A stretch of DNA of 64,000 nt from Symsagittifera roscoffensis. Taxonomy: Eukaryota > Xenacoelomorpha > Acoela > Convolutidae. This document shows, in pieces, positions 30,830-44,400 of the stretch. The notes beneath the pieces were generated by a model. The model had not been told where the DNA came from and made no database searches. It was given only the letters and a program-made list of their open reading frames with translations. Both the position numbers and the translations under genes were made by a program. How positions within the stretch are numbered: position 1 is the stretch's first letter; each line of letters starts with the position of its first letter. The stretch covers positions 14,697,840 through 14,761,839 of the forward strand of contig NC_087070.1 in assembly GCF_963678635.1 (NCBI RefSeq). Reading direction: 5' to 3'.

Positions 30830-33800
30830 TGGCCATAGAATATTATTCCAGAACAACTTAGTCATTGAACAACTTAATCATGGAAGAACGTTCTCGACTC
30901 TGAGACAGCCTGTTTATGGCCATAGAACAACATTCCAGAACAACTTAGTCATTGAACAACTTAATCATGAAAGAACGTTCTCGACTCTGATACAGCTTAT
31001 TTATAGTCATAGAACAACTTTCCAGATTAACTTAGTCATAGTACAACTTAGTCATGGAAGATGGTTCTCGACTCTGAGACAGCTTATTTATGGCCATAGA
31101 ATATTATTCCAGAACAACTTAGTCATTGAACAACTTAATCATGGAAGAACGTTCTCGACTCTGAGACAGCCTGTTTATGGCCATAGAACAACATTCCAGA
31201 ACAACTTAGTCATTGAACAACTTAATCATGAAAGAACGTTCTCGACTCTAATACAGCTTATTTATAGTCATAGAACAACTTTCCAGATTAACTTAGTCAT
31301 AGTACAACTTAGTCATGGAAGATGGTTCTCCACTCTGAGACAGCTTATTTTTAGTCATAAAACAACTTTCCAGAACAACTTAGAAATAGAACAATTTAAT
31401 CATGGAAGAACGTTCTCGACTCTAAGACAGCCTATTTTTAGTCATAAAACAACTTTCCAGAACAACTTAGTCATAGCACAACTTAGTCATGGAAGATGGT
31501 TCTCGACTCTGAGACAGCTTATTTATGGCCATAGAATATTATTCCAGAACAACTTAGTCATTGAACAACTTAATCATGGAAGAACGTTCTCGACTCTGAG
31601 ACAGCTTGTTTATGGCCATAGAACAACATTCCAGAACAACTTAGTCATTGAACAACTTAATCATGGAAGAACGTTCTCGACTCTAATACAGCTTATTTAT
31701 AGTCATAGAACAACTTTCCAGATTAACTTAGTCATAGTACAACTTAGTCATGGAAGATGGTTCTCGACTCTGAGACAGCTTATTTATGGCCATAGAATAT
31801 TATTCCAGAACAACTTAGTCATTGAACAACTTAATCATGGAAGAACGTTCTCGACTCTGAGACAGCCTGTTTATGGCCATAGAACAACATTCCAGAACAA
31901 CTTAGTCATTGAACAACTTAATCATGAAAGAACGTTCTCGACTCTGATACAGCTTATTTATAGTCATAGAACAACTTTCCAGATTAACTTAGTCATAGTA
32001 CAACTTAGTCATGGAAGATGGTTCTCGAATCTGAGACAGCTTGTTTATAGTCATAGAACAACTTTCCACATTAACTTAGTCATAGTACAACTTAATCATG
32101 GAAGAACGTTCTGGACTCTGAGACAGCTTGTTTATGGCCAATGAACAACATTCATTCCAGAACAACTTAGTCATTGAACAACTTAATCATGGAAGATCGT
32201 TCTCGACTCTGAGACAGCTTTTTTATAGTCATAGAAAAACATTCCAGAACAACTTAGTCATAGAACAACTTAATCATGGAAGATGGTTCTCGACTCTGAA
32301 ACAGCTTATTTATGGCCATAGAATATTATTCCAGAACAACTTAGTCATTGAACAACTTAATCATGGAAGAACGTTCTCGACTCTGAGACAGCTTGTTTAT
32401 GGCCATAGAACAACATTCCAGAAGAACTTAGTCATTGAACAACTTAATCATGGAAGAACGTTCTCGACTCTGAGACAGCTTTTTTATAGTCATAGAAAAA
32501 CATTCCAGAACAACTTAGTCATAGAACAACTTAATCATGGAAGATGGTTCTCGACTCTGAAACAGCTTATTTATGGCCATAGAATATTATTCCAGAACAA
32601 CTTAGTCATTGAACAACTTAATCATGGAAGAACGTTCTCGACTCTGAGACAGCTTGTTTATGGCCATAGAACAACATTCCAGAACAACTTAGTCATTGAA
32701 CAACTTAATCATGGAAGAACGTTCTAGACTCTAATACAGCTTTTTTATAGTCATAGAACAACTTTCCAGATTAACTTAGTCATAGTACAACTTAGTCATG
32801 GAAGATGGTTCTCGACTCTGAGACAGCTTATTTATGGCCATAGAATATTATTCCAGAACAACTTAGTCATTGAACAACTTAATCATGGAAGAACGTTCTC
32901 GACTCTGAGACAGCCTGTTTATGGCCAAGAATAACATTCCAGAACAACTTAGTCATTGAACAACTTAATCATGAAAGAACGTTCTCGACTCTGATACAGC
33001 TTATTTATAGTCATAGAACAACTTTCCAGATTAACTTAGTCATAGTACAACTTAGTCATGGAAGATGGTTCTCGACTCTGAGACAGCTTATTTATGGCCA
33101 TAGAATATTATTCCAGAACAACTTAGTCATTGAACAACTTAATCATGGAAGAACGTTCTCGACTCTGAGACAGCCTGTTTATGGCCATAGAACAACATTC
33201 CAGAACAACTTAGTCATTGAACAACTTAATCATGAAAGAACGTTCTCGACTCTAATACAGCTTATTTATAGTCATAGAACAACTTTCCAGATTAACTTAG
33301 TCATAGTACAACTTAGTCATGGAAGATGGTTCTCGACTCTGAGACAGCTTATTTTTAGTCATAGAACAACTTTCCAGAACAACTTAGAAATAGAACAATT
33401 TAATCATGGAAGAACGTTCTCGACTCTAAGACAGCCTATTTTTAGTCATAAAACAACTTTCCAGAACAACTTAGTCATAGCACAACTTAGTCATGGAAGA
33501 TGGTTCTCGACTCTGAGACAGCTTATTTATGGCCATAGAATATTATTCCAGAACAACTTAGTCATTGAACAACTTAATCATGGAAGAACGTTCTCGACTC
33601 TGAGACAGCTTGTTTATGGCCATAGAACAACATTCCAGAACAACTTAGTCATTGAACAACTTAATCATGGAAGAACGTTCTCGACTCTAATACAGCTTAT
33701 TTATAGTCATAGAACAACTTTCCAGATTAACTTAGTCATAGTACAACTTAGTCATGGAAGATGGTTCTCGACTCTGAGACAGCTTATTTATGACCATAGA

Positions 33801-34020
33801 ATTTTATTCCAGAACAACTTAGTCATTGAACAACTTAATCATGGAAGAACGTTCTCGACTCTGAGACAGCCTGTTTATGGCCATAGAACAACATTCCAGA
33901 ACAACTTAGTCATTGAACAACTTAATTTTGAAAGAACGTTCTCGACTCTGATACAGCTTATTTATAGTCATAGAACAACTTTCCAGATTAACTTAGTCAT
34001 AGTACAACTTAGTCATGGAA
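30830..34020 (+). repeat. higher-order repeat block of 261- and 435-bp units
   Basis: Monomers with the variant GGCCATAGAATATTATTCC recur at about 30830, 31091, 31525, 31786, 32310, 32571, 32835 and 33095. Several steps are 261 (3 x 87) and one is 435 (5 x 87). The third monomer type carries GATTAACTTAGTCATAG. This shows recent local amplification of multi-monomer blocks. Confidence 0.75.
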
Positions 34021-34131
34021 GATGGTTCTCGACTCTGAGACAGCTTGTTTATAGTCATAGAACAACTTTCCACATTAACTTAGTCATAGTACAACTTAAT
34101 CATGGAAGAACGTTCTGGGCTCTGAGACAGC

Positions 34132-35400
34132 TTGTTTATGGCCAATGAACAACATTCATTCCAGAACAACTTAGTCATTGAACAACTTAATCATGGAAGA
34201 ACGTTCTCGACTCTGAGACAGCTTATTTTTAGTCATAGAACAACTTTCCAGAACAACTTAGTCATAGAACAACTTAATCATGGAAGAACGTTCTCGACTC
34301 TGAGACAGCTTATTTGTAGTCATAGATAAACTTTCCAGAACAACTTAGTCATAGAACAACATAATCATGGAAGAACGTTCTCGACTCTGAGACAGCTTGT
34401 TTATGGCCAATGAACAACATTCCAGAACAACTTAGTCATTGAACAACTTAATCATGGAAGAACGTTCTCGACTCTGAGACAGCTTATTTTTAGTCATAGA
34501 ACAACTTTCCAGAACAACTTAGTCATAGAACAACTTAATCATGGAAGAACGTTCTCGACTCTGATACAGCTTATTTATAGTCATAGAACAACTTTCCAGA
34601 TTAACTTAGTCATAGTACAACTTAGTCATGGAAGATGGTTCTCGACTCTGAGACAGCTTGTTTATAGTCATAGAACAACTTTCCAGATTAACTTAGTCAT
34701 AGTACAACTTAATCATGGAAGAACGTTCTGGACTCTGAGACAGCTTGTTTATGGCCAATGAACAACATTCATTCCAGAACAACTTAGTCATTGAACAACT
34801 TAATCATGGAAGAACGTTCTCGACTCTGAGACAGCTTATTTTTAGTCATAGAACAACTTTCCAGAACAACTTAGTCATAGAACAACTTAATCATGGAAGA
34901 ACGTTCTCGACTCTGAGACAGCTTATTTGTAGTCATAGATAAACTTTCCAGAACAACTTAGTCATAGAACAACATAATCATGGAAGAACGTTCTCGACTC
35001 TGAGACAGCTTGTTTATGGCCAATGAACAACATTCCAGAACAACTTAGTCATTGAACAACTTAATCATGGAAGAACGTTCTCGACTCTGAGACAGCTTAT
35101 TTTTAGTCATAGAACAACTTTCCAGAACAACTTAGTCATAGAACAACTTAATCATGGAAGAACGTTCTCGACTCTGATACAGCTTATTTATAGTCATAGA
35201 ACAACTTTCCAGATTAACTTAGTCATAGTACAACTTAGTCATGGAAGATGGTTCTCGACTCTGAGACAGCTTGTTTATAGTCATAGAACAACTTTCCAGA
35301 TTAACTTAGTCATAGTACAACTTAATCATGGAAGAACGTTCTGGACTCTGAGACAGCTTGTTTATGGCCAATGAACAACATTCCAGAACAACTTAGTCAT
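34132..35400 (+). repeat. 613-bp higher-order unit (7 monomers plus 4 bp)
   Basis: The start TTTATGGCCAATGAACAAC occurs at about 34132 and 34745, 613 bp apart, and the segments between are almost identical; a third copy begins near 35358. The extra 4 bp is an ATTC duplication in AACATTCATTCCAG, absent in the third copy. The same variant is also at about 32128. Confidence 0.75.
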
Positions 35401-38400
35401 AGTACAACTTAATCATGGAAGAACGTTCTCGACTCTGAGACAGCTTATTTTTAGTCATAGAACAACTTTCCAGAACAACTTAGTCATAGAACAACTTAAT
35501 CATGGAAGAACGTTATCGACTCTGAGACAGCTTATTTATAGTCATAGAACAACATTCCAGAACAACTTAGTCATAGAACAACTTAGTCATGGAAGAACGT
35601 TCTCGACTCTGAGACAGCTATTTATAGTCATAGAACACATTTCCAGAACAACTTAGTCATAGAACAACTTAATCATGGAAGAACGTTCTCGACTCTGAGA
35701 CAGCTTGTTTATAGTCATAGAACAACATTCCAGAACAACTTAGTCATAGAACAACTTAGTCATGGAAGAACGTTCTCGACTCTGAGACAGCTATTTATAG
35801 TCATAGAACACATTTCCAGAACAACTTAGTCATAGAAAAACTTAATCATGGAAAAACGTTCTCGACTCTGAGACAGCTTATTTATAGGCATAGAACATCT
35901 TTCCAGAACAACAAATTAGTCATAGAGCAACTTAATCATGGAAGAACGTTCTCGACCCTGAGACAGTTTATTTATAGTCATGGAACAACTTTCCAGAACA
36001 ACTTAGCCATAGAACAACTTAATCATGGAAGAAAATTCTCGACTCTAAGGCAGCTTGTTTTTAGTCATAGAACAACTTTCCAGAACAACTTAGTCATAGT
36101 ACAACTTAATCATGGAAGAACGTTCTCGACTCTGAGACAGCTTTTTTATAGCCATAGAATAACATTCCAGAACAATTTAGTCATAGAACAACTTACTCAT
36201 GGAAGATCGTTCTCGACTCTGAGACAGCTTATTTATAATCATAGAAAAACATTCCAGAACAACTTAGTCATAGAACAACTTAATCATGGAAGAACGTTCT
36301 CGACTCTAAGACAGCTTATTTTTAGTCATAGAACAACTTTCCAGAACAACTTAGTCATAGAACAATTTAATCATGGAAGAACGTTCTCGACTCTAAGACA
36401 GCCTATTTTTAGTCATAGAACAACTTTTCAGAACAACTTAGTCAAAGTACAACTTAATCATGGAAGAACGTTCTCGACTCTGAGACAGCTTATTTATAGC
36501 CATAGAACAACATTCCAGAACAACTTAGTCATTGAACAACTTAATCATGGAAAATTGTTCTCGACTCTGAGACAGCTTATTTTTAGTCATAGAACAACTT
36601 TCCAGAACAACTTAGTCATAGAACAACTTAATCATGGAAGAAAGTTCTCGACTCTAAGGCAGCTTATTTTTAGTCATAGAACAACTTTCCAGAACACTTT
36701 AGTCATAGTACAACTTAATCATGGAAGAACGTTCTCGACTCTGAGACAGCTTATTTATAGCCATAGAACAACATTCCAGAACAATTTAGTCATAGAACAA
36801 CTTACTCATGGAAGATCGTTCTCGACTCTGAGACAGCTTATTTATAGTCATAGAAAAACATTCCAGAACAACTTAGTCATAGAACAACTTAATCATGGAA
36901 GAACGTTCTCGACTCTAAGACAGCTTATTTTTAGTCATAGAACAACTTTCCAGAACAACTTAGTCATAGAACAATTTAATCATGGAAGAACGTTCTCGAC
37001 TCTAAGACAGCCTATTTTTAGTCATAGAACAACTTTCCAGAACAATTTAGTCAAAGTACAACTTAATCATGGAAGAACGTTCTCGACTCTGAGACAGCTT
37101 ATTTATAGCCATAGAACAACATTCCAGAACAACTTAGTCATTGAACAACTTAATCATGGAAAATTGTTCTCGACTCTGAGACAGCTTATTTTTAGTCATA
37201 GAACAACTTTCCAGAACAACTTAGTCATAGAACAATTTAATCATGGAAGAACGTTCTCGACTCTAAGACAGCCTATTTTTAGTCATAGAACAACTTTCCA
37301 GAACAACTTAGTTAAAGTTTAACTTAATCATGGAAGAACGTTCTCGACTCTGATACAGCTCATTTATAGCCATAGAACAACATTCCAGAACAACTTAGTC
37401 ATTGAACAATTTAATCATGGAAATTTGTTCTCGACTCTGAGACAGCTTATTTATAGTCACAGAACAACTTTCCATAACAGCTTAGTCATAGAACAACTTA
37501 ATCATGGAAGAACGTTCTCGACCTTTAGACAGCTTATTTGTAGTCATAGATAAACTTCCCAGAACAACTTAATCATAGAACAACTTAATCATGGAAGAAC
37601 GTTCTCGACCTTTAGACAGCTTTTTTATAGTCATAGAACAACATTCCAGAACAACCTAGTCATAGAACAACTTAATCATGGAACAACGTTCTCGACTCTG
37701 AAACAGCTTATTTATAGTCATAGAAAAACATTCCAGAACAACTTAGTCATAGAACAACTTAATCATGGAAGAATGTTCTCGACTCTAAGACAGCTTATTT
37801 TTAGTCATAGAACAACTTTCCAGAACAACTTAGTCATAGTACAACTTAATCATGGAGGAACGTTCTCGACTCTGAGACAGCTTATTTATAGCCATAGAAC
37901 AACATTCCAGAACAACTTATTCATAGTACAACTTAATCAAGGAAGAACGTTCTCGACTCTGAGACAGCTTATTGATAGCCATAGAACAACATTCCAGAAC
38001 AACTTAGTCATTGAACAACTTAATCATGGAAGAACGTTCTCGACTCTGAGACAGCTTATTTATAGTCACAGAACAACTTTCCATAACAACTTAGTCATAG
38101 AACAACTTAATCATGGAAGAACGTTCTCGACTCTGAGACCGCTTATTTGTAGTCATAGATAAACTTTCCAGAACAACTTAGTCATAGAGCAACTTAATCA
38201 TGGAAGAACGTTCTCGACTCTGAGACAGCTTATTTATAGCCATAGAAAAACATTCCAGAACAACTTAGTCATTGAACAACTTAATCATGGAAAATTGTTC
38301 TCGACTCTGAGACAGCTTATTTATAGTCACAGAACAACTTTCCATAACAACTTAGTCATAGAACAACTTAAACATGGAAGAACGTTCTCGACTCTGAGAC

Positions 38401-41400
38401 CGCTTATTTGTAGTCATAGATAAACTTTCCAGAACAACTTAGTCATTGAACAACTTAATCATGGAAAATTGTTCTCGACTCTGAGACAGCTTATTTGTAG
38501 TCATAGATAAACTTTCCAGAACAACTTAGTCATAGAGCAACTTAATCATGGAAGAACGTTCTCGACTCTGAGACAGCTTATTTATAGCCATAGAAAAACA
38601 TTCCAGAACAACTTAGTCATTGAACAACTTAATCATGGAAAATTGTTCTCGACTCTGAGACAGCTTATTTATAGTCACAGAACAACTTTCCAGAACAACT
38701 TAGTCAGAGTACAACTTAATCATGGAAGGACGTTCTCGACTCTGAGACAGCTTATTTATAGCCATAGAAAAACATTCCAGAACAACTTAGTCATTGAACA
38801 ACTTAATCATGGAAAATTGTTCTCGACTCTGAGACAGCTTATTTATAGTCACAGAACAACTTTCCATAACAACTTAGTCATAGAACAACTTAATCATGGA
38901 AGAACGTTCTCGACTCTGAGACCGCTTATTTGTAGTCATAGATAAACTTTCCAGAACAACTTAGTCATAGAGCAACTTAATCATGGAAGAACGTTCTCGA
39001 CTCTGAGACAGCTTATTTATAGTCATAGAACAACTTTCCAGAACAACTTAGTCATAGAACAACTTAATCATGGAAGAACGTTCTCGACTCTGAGACAGCT
39101 TATTTATAGCCATAGAACAACATTCCAGAACAATTTAGTCATAGAACAACTTACTCATGGAAGAACGTTCTCGACTCTGAGACAGCTTGTTTATAGTCAT
39201 AGAACAACTTCCCAGAACAACTTAGTATAGAACAACTTAATCATGGAAGAACGTTCTCGACTCTAAGACAGCTTATTTTTAGTCATAGAACAACTTTCCA
39301 GAACAACTTAGTCATAGATCAATTTAATCATGAAAGAACGTTCTCGACTCTAAGACAGCCTATTTTTAGTCATAGAACAATTTTCCAGAACAATTTAGTC
39401 AAAGTACAACTTAATCATGGAAGAACGTTCTCGACTCTGAGACAGCTTGTTTATAGCCATAGAACAACATTCCAGAACAACTTAGTCATAGAACAACTTA
39501 ATCATGGAAGAACGTTCTCGACTCTGAGACAGCTTATTTATAGCCATAGAACAACATTCCAGAACAACTTAGTCATTGAACAACTTAATCATGGAAAATT
39601 GTTCTCGACTCTGAGACAGCTTATTTATAGTCACAGAACAACTTTCCATAACAACTTAGTCATAGAACAACTTAATCATGGAAGAACGTTCTCGACTCTG
39701 AGACCGCTTATTTGTAGTCATAGATAAACTTTCCAGAACAACTTAGTCATAGAGCAACGTAATCATGGAAGAACGTTCTCGACTCTGAGACAGCTTATTT
39801 ATAGTCATAGAACAACTTTCCAGATAAACTTAGTCATAGAACAACTTAATCATGGAAGAACGTTCTCGACTCTGAGACAGCTTATTTATAGCCATAGAAC
39901 AACATTCCAGAACAATTTAGTCATAGAACAACTTACTCATGGAAGAACGTTCTCGACTCTGAGACAGCTTGTTTATAGTCATAGAACAACTTCCCAGAAC
40001 AACTTAGTATAGAACAACTTAATCATGGAAGAACGTTCTCGACTCTAAGACAGCTTATTTTTAGTCATAGAACAACTTTCCAGAACAACTTAGTCATAGA
40101 ACAATTTAATCATGAAAGAACGTTCTCGACTCTAAGACAGCCTATTTTTAGTCATAGAACAATTTTCCAGAACAATTTAGTCAAAGTACAACTTAATCAC
40201 GGAAGAACGTTCTCGACTCTGAGACAGCTTGTTTATAGCCATAGAACAACATTCCAGAACAACTTAGTCATAGAACAACTTAATCATGGAAGAACGTTCT
40301 CGACTCTGAGACAGCTTATTTATAGCCATAGAACAACATTCCAGAACAATTTAGTCATAGAACAACTTACTCATGGAAGAACGTTCTCGACTCTGAGACA
40401 GCTTGTTTATAGTCATAGAACAACTTCCCAGAACAACTTAGTATAGAACAACTTAATCATGGAAGAACGTTCTCGACTCTAAGACAGCTTATTTTTAGTC
40501 ATAGAACAACTTTACAGAACAACTTAGTCATAGAACAATTTAATCATGAAAGAACGTTCTCGACTCTAAGACAGCCTATTTTTAGTCATAGAACAACTTT
40601 CCAGAACAATTTAGTCAAAGTACAACTTAATCATGGAAGAACGTTCTCGACTCTGAGACAGCTTGTTTATAGCCATAGAACAACATTCCAGAACAACTTA
40701 GTCATTGAACAACTTAATCATGGAAAATTGTTCTCGACTCTGAGACAGCTTATTTATAGTCACAGAACAACTTTCCATAACAACTTAGTCATAGAACAAC
40801 ATAATCATGGGAGAACGTTCTCGACTCTGAGACAGCTTATTTATAGTCATTGAACAACATTCCAGAACAATTTAGTCATAGAACAACTTACTCATGGAAG
40901 AACGTTCTCGACTCTGAGACAGCTTGTTTATAGTCATAGAACAACTTCCCAGAACAACTTAGTATAGAACAACTTAATCATGGAAGAACGTTCTCGACTC
41001 TAAGACAGCTTATTTTTAGTCATAGAACAACTTTCCAGAACAACTTAGTCATATAACAATTTAATCATGAAAGAACGTTCTCGACTCTGAGACAGCTTTT
41101 TTATAGTCATAGAACAACTTTCCAGAACAATTTAGTCAAAGTACAACTTAATCATGGAAGAACGTTCTCGACTCTGAGACAGCTTGTTTATAGCCATAGA
41201 ACAACATTCCAGAACAACTTAGTCATTGAACAACTTAATCATGGAAAATTGTTCTCGACTCTGAGACAGCTTATTTATAGTCACAGAACAACTTTCCAGA
41301 ACAATTTAGTCAAAGTACAACTTAATCATGGAAGAACGTTCTCGACTCTGAGACAGCTTGTTTATAGCCATAGAACAACATTCCAGCACAACTTAGTCAT

Positions 41401-44400
41401 AGAACAACTTAATCATGGAAGAACGTTCTCGACTCTGAGACCGCTTATTTGTAGTCATAGATAAACTTTCCAGAACAACTTAGTCATAGAGCAACTTAAT
41501 CATGGAAGAACGTTCTCGACTCTGAGACAGCTTATTTATAGCCATAGAACAACATTCCAGAACAATTTAGTCATAGAACAACTTACTCATGGAAGAACGT
41601 TCTCGACTCTGAGACAGCTTGTTTATAGTCATAGAACAACTTCCCAGAACAACTTAGTATAGAACAACTTAATCATGGAAGAACGTTCTCGACTCTAAGA
41701 CAGCTTATTTTTAGTCATAGAACAACTTTCCAGAACAACTTAGTCATAGAACTATTTAATCATGAAAGAACGTTCTCGACTCTAAGACAGCCTATTTTTA
41801 GTCATAGAACAACTTTCCAGAACAATTTAGTCAAAGTACAACTTAATCATGGAAGAACGTTCTCGACTCTGAGACAGCTTGTTTATAGCCATAGAACAAC
41901 ATTCCAGAACAACTTAGTCATTGAACAACTTAATCATGGAAAATTGTTCTCGACTCTGAGACAGCTTATTTATAGTCACAGAACAACTTTCCATAACAAC
42001 TTAGTCATAGAACAACATAATCATGGGAGAACGTTCTCGACTCTGAGACAGCTTATTTATAGTCATTGAACAACATTCCAGAACAACTTTGTCATAGAAC
42101 AATTTAATCATGGAAGAACGTTCTCGACTCTAAGACAGCCTATTGTTAGTCATAGAACAACTTTCCAGAACAACTTAGTCAAAGTACAACTTAATCATGG
42201 AAGAACGTTCTCGACTCTGAGGCAGCTTATTTATAGCCATAGAACAGCATTCCAGAACAACTTAGTCATTGAACAACTGAATCTTGGAAAATTGTTCTCG
42301 ACTCTGAGACAGCTTATTTATAGTCACAGAACAACTTTCCATAACAACTTAGTCATAGAACAACATAATCATGGGAGAACGTTCTCGACTCTGAGACAGC
42401 TTATTTATAGTCATTGAACAACATTCCAGAACAACTTAGTCATAGAACAATTTAATCATGGAAGAACGTTCTCGACTCTAAGACAGCCTATTGTTAGTCA
42501 TAGAACAACTTTTTCAGAACAACTTAGTCAAAGTACAACTTAATCATGGAAGAACGTTCTCGACTTTGAGACAGCTTAATTATAGCCATAGAACAACATT
42601 CCAGAACAACTTAATCATTGAACAACTTAATCTTGGAAAATTGTTCTCGACTCTGAGACAGCTTATTTATAGTCACAGAACAACTTTCCATAACAACTTG
42701 GTCATCGAACAACTTAATCATGGAAGAACGTTCTCCACTCTACGACAGCTTATTTATAGTCATAGAACAACTTTCCAGAACAACTTAGTCATAGAACAAC
42801 TTAATCATGGAAGAACGTTCTCGACTCTAAGACAGCTTATTTTTAGTCATAGAACAACTTTCCAGAACAACTTAGTCATTGAACAACTTAATCTTGGAAG
42901 ATCGTTCTCGACTCTAAGACAGCCTATTTTTAGTCATAGAACAACTTTCCAGAACAACTTAGTCAAAGTACAACTTAATCATGGAAGAACGTTCTCGACT
43001 CTGAGACAGCTTATTTATAGCCATAGAACAACATTCCAGAACAACTTAGTCATTGAACAACTTAATCTTGGAAGATCGTTCTCGACTCTAAGACAGCCTA
43101 TTTTTAGTCATAGAACAACTTTCCAGAACAACTTAGTCAAAGTACAACTTAATCATGGAAGAACGTTCTCGACTCTGAGACAGCTTATTTATAGCCATAG
43201 AACAACATTCCAGAACAACTTAGTCATCGAACAACTTAATCATGGAAGAACGTTCTCCATTCTACGACAGCTTATTTATAGTCATAGAACAATTTTCCAG
43301 AACAATTTTGTCATAGAACAACTTACTCATGGAAGAACGTTCTCGACTCTGAGACAGCTTATTTATAGTCATAGAACAACTTTCCAGAACAACTTAGTCA
43401 TTGAACAACTTAATCATGGAAAATTGTTCTCGACTCTGAGACAGCTTATTTATAGTCACAGAACAACTTTCCATAACAACTTAGTCATCGAACAACTTAA
43501 TCATGGAAGAACGTTCTCCATTCTACGACAGCTTATTTATAGTCATAGAACAATTTTCCAGAACAATTTAGTCATAGAACAACTTACTCATGGAAGAACG
43601 TTCTCGACTCTGAGACAGCTTATTTATAGTCATAGAACAACTTAGTCATAGAACAACTTAATCATGGAAGAACGTGCTCGACTCTAAGACAGCTTATGTT
43701 TAGTCATAGAACAATTTTCCAGAACAACTTAGTCATGGAACAATTTAATCATGGAAGAACGTTCTCGACTCTAAGACAGCCTATTTTCAGTCATAGAACA
43801 ACTTTCCAGAACAACTTAGTCAAAGTACAACTAAATCATGGAAGAACGTTCTCGACTCTGAGACAGCTTATTTATAGCCATAGAACAACATTCCAGAACA
43901 ACTTAGTCATTGAACAACTTAATCATGGAAAATTGTTCTCGACTCTGAGACAGCTTATTTATAGTCACAGAACAATTTTCCATAACATTTTAGTCATAGA
44001 ACAACTTAATCATGGAAGAACGTTCTCGACTCTAAAACAGCTTATTTTTAGTCATAGAACATCTTTCCAGAACAACTTAGTCATAGTACAACTTAATCAT
44101 CGAAGAACGTTCTCGACCTTTAGACAGCTTTTTTATAGTCATAGAACAACATTCGAGAACAACCAAGTCATAGAACAACTTAATCATGGAACAACGTTCT
44201 CGACTCTGAAACAGCTATTTTATAGTCATAGAACAACATTCCAGAACAACTTAGTCATAGAACAACTTAATCATGGAAGAACGTTCTCGACTCTGATGCA
44301 GCTTATTTATAGTCATAGAACAACTTTCCAGAACAACTTAGTCACATAAGAACTTAATCATGGAAGAACGTTCTCGACTCTAAAACAGCTTATTTTTAGT

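Noticed and set aside
42491-43645. 384-codon open frame in the satellite (and similar frames at 32128, 36555, 43696, 48168)
   Set aside because: The 87-bp period keeps one frame of the consensus open by simple arithmetic; many monomers carry stops or small indels, and nothing but the 29-residue repeat is encoded. One open frame of six in a 29-codon monomer is expected by chance.
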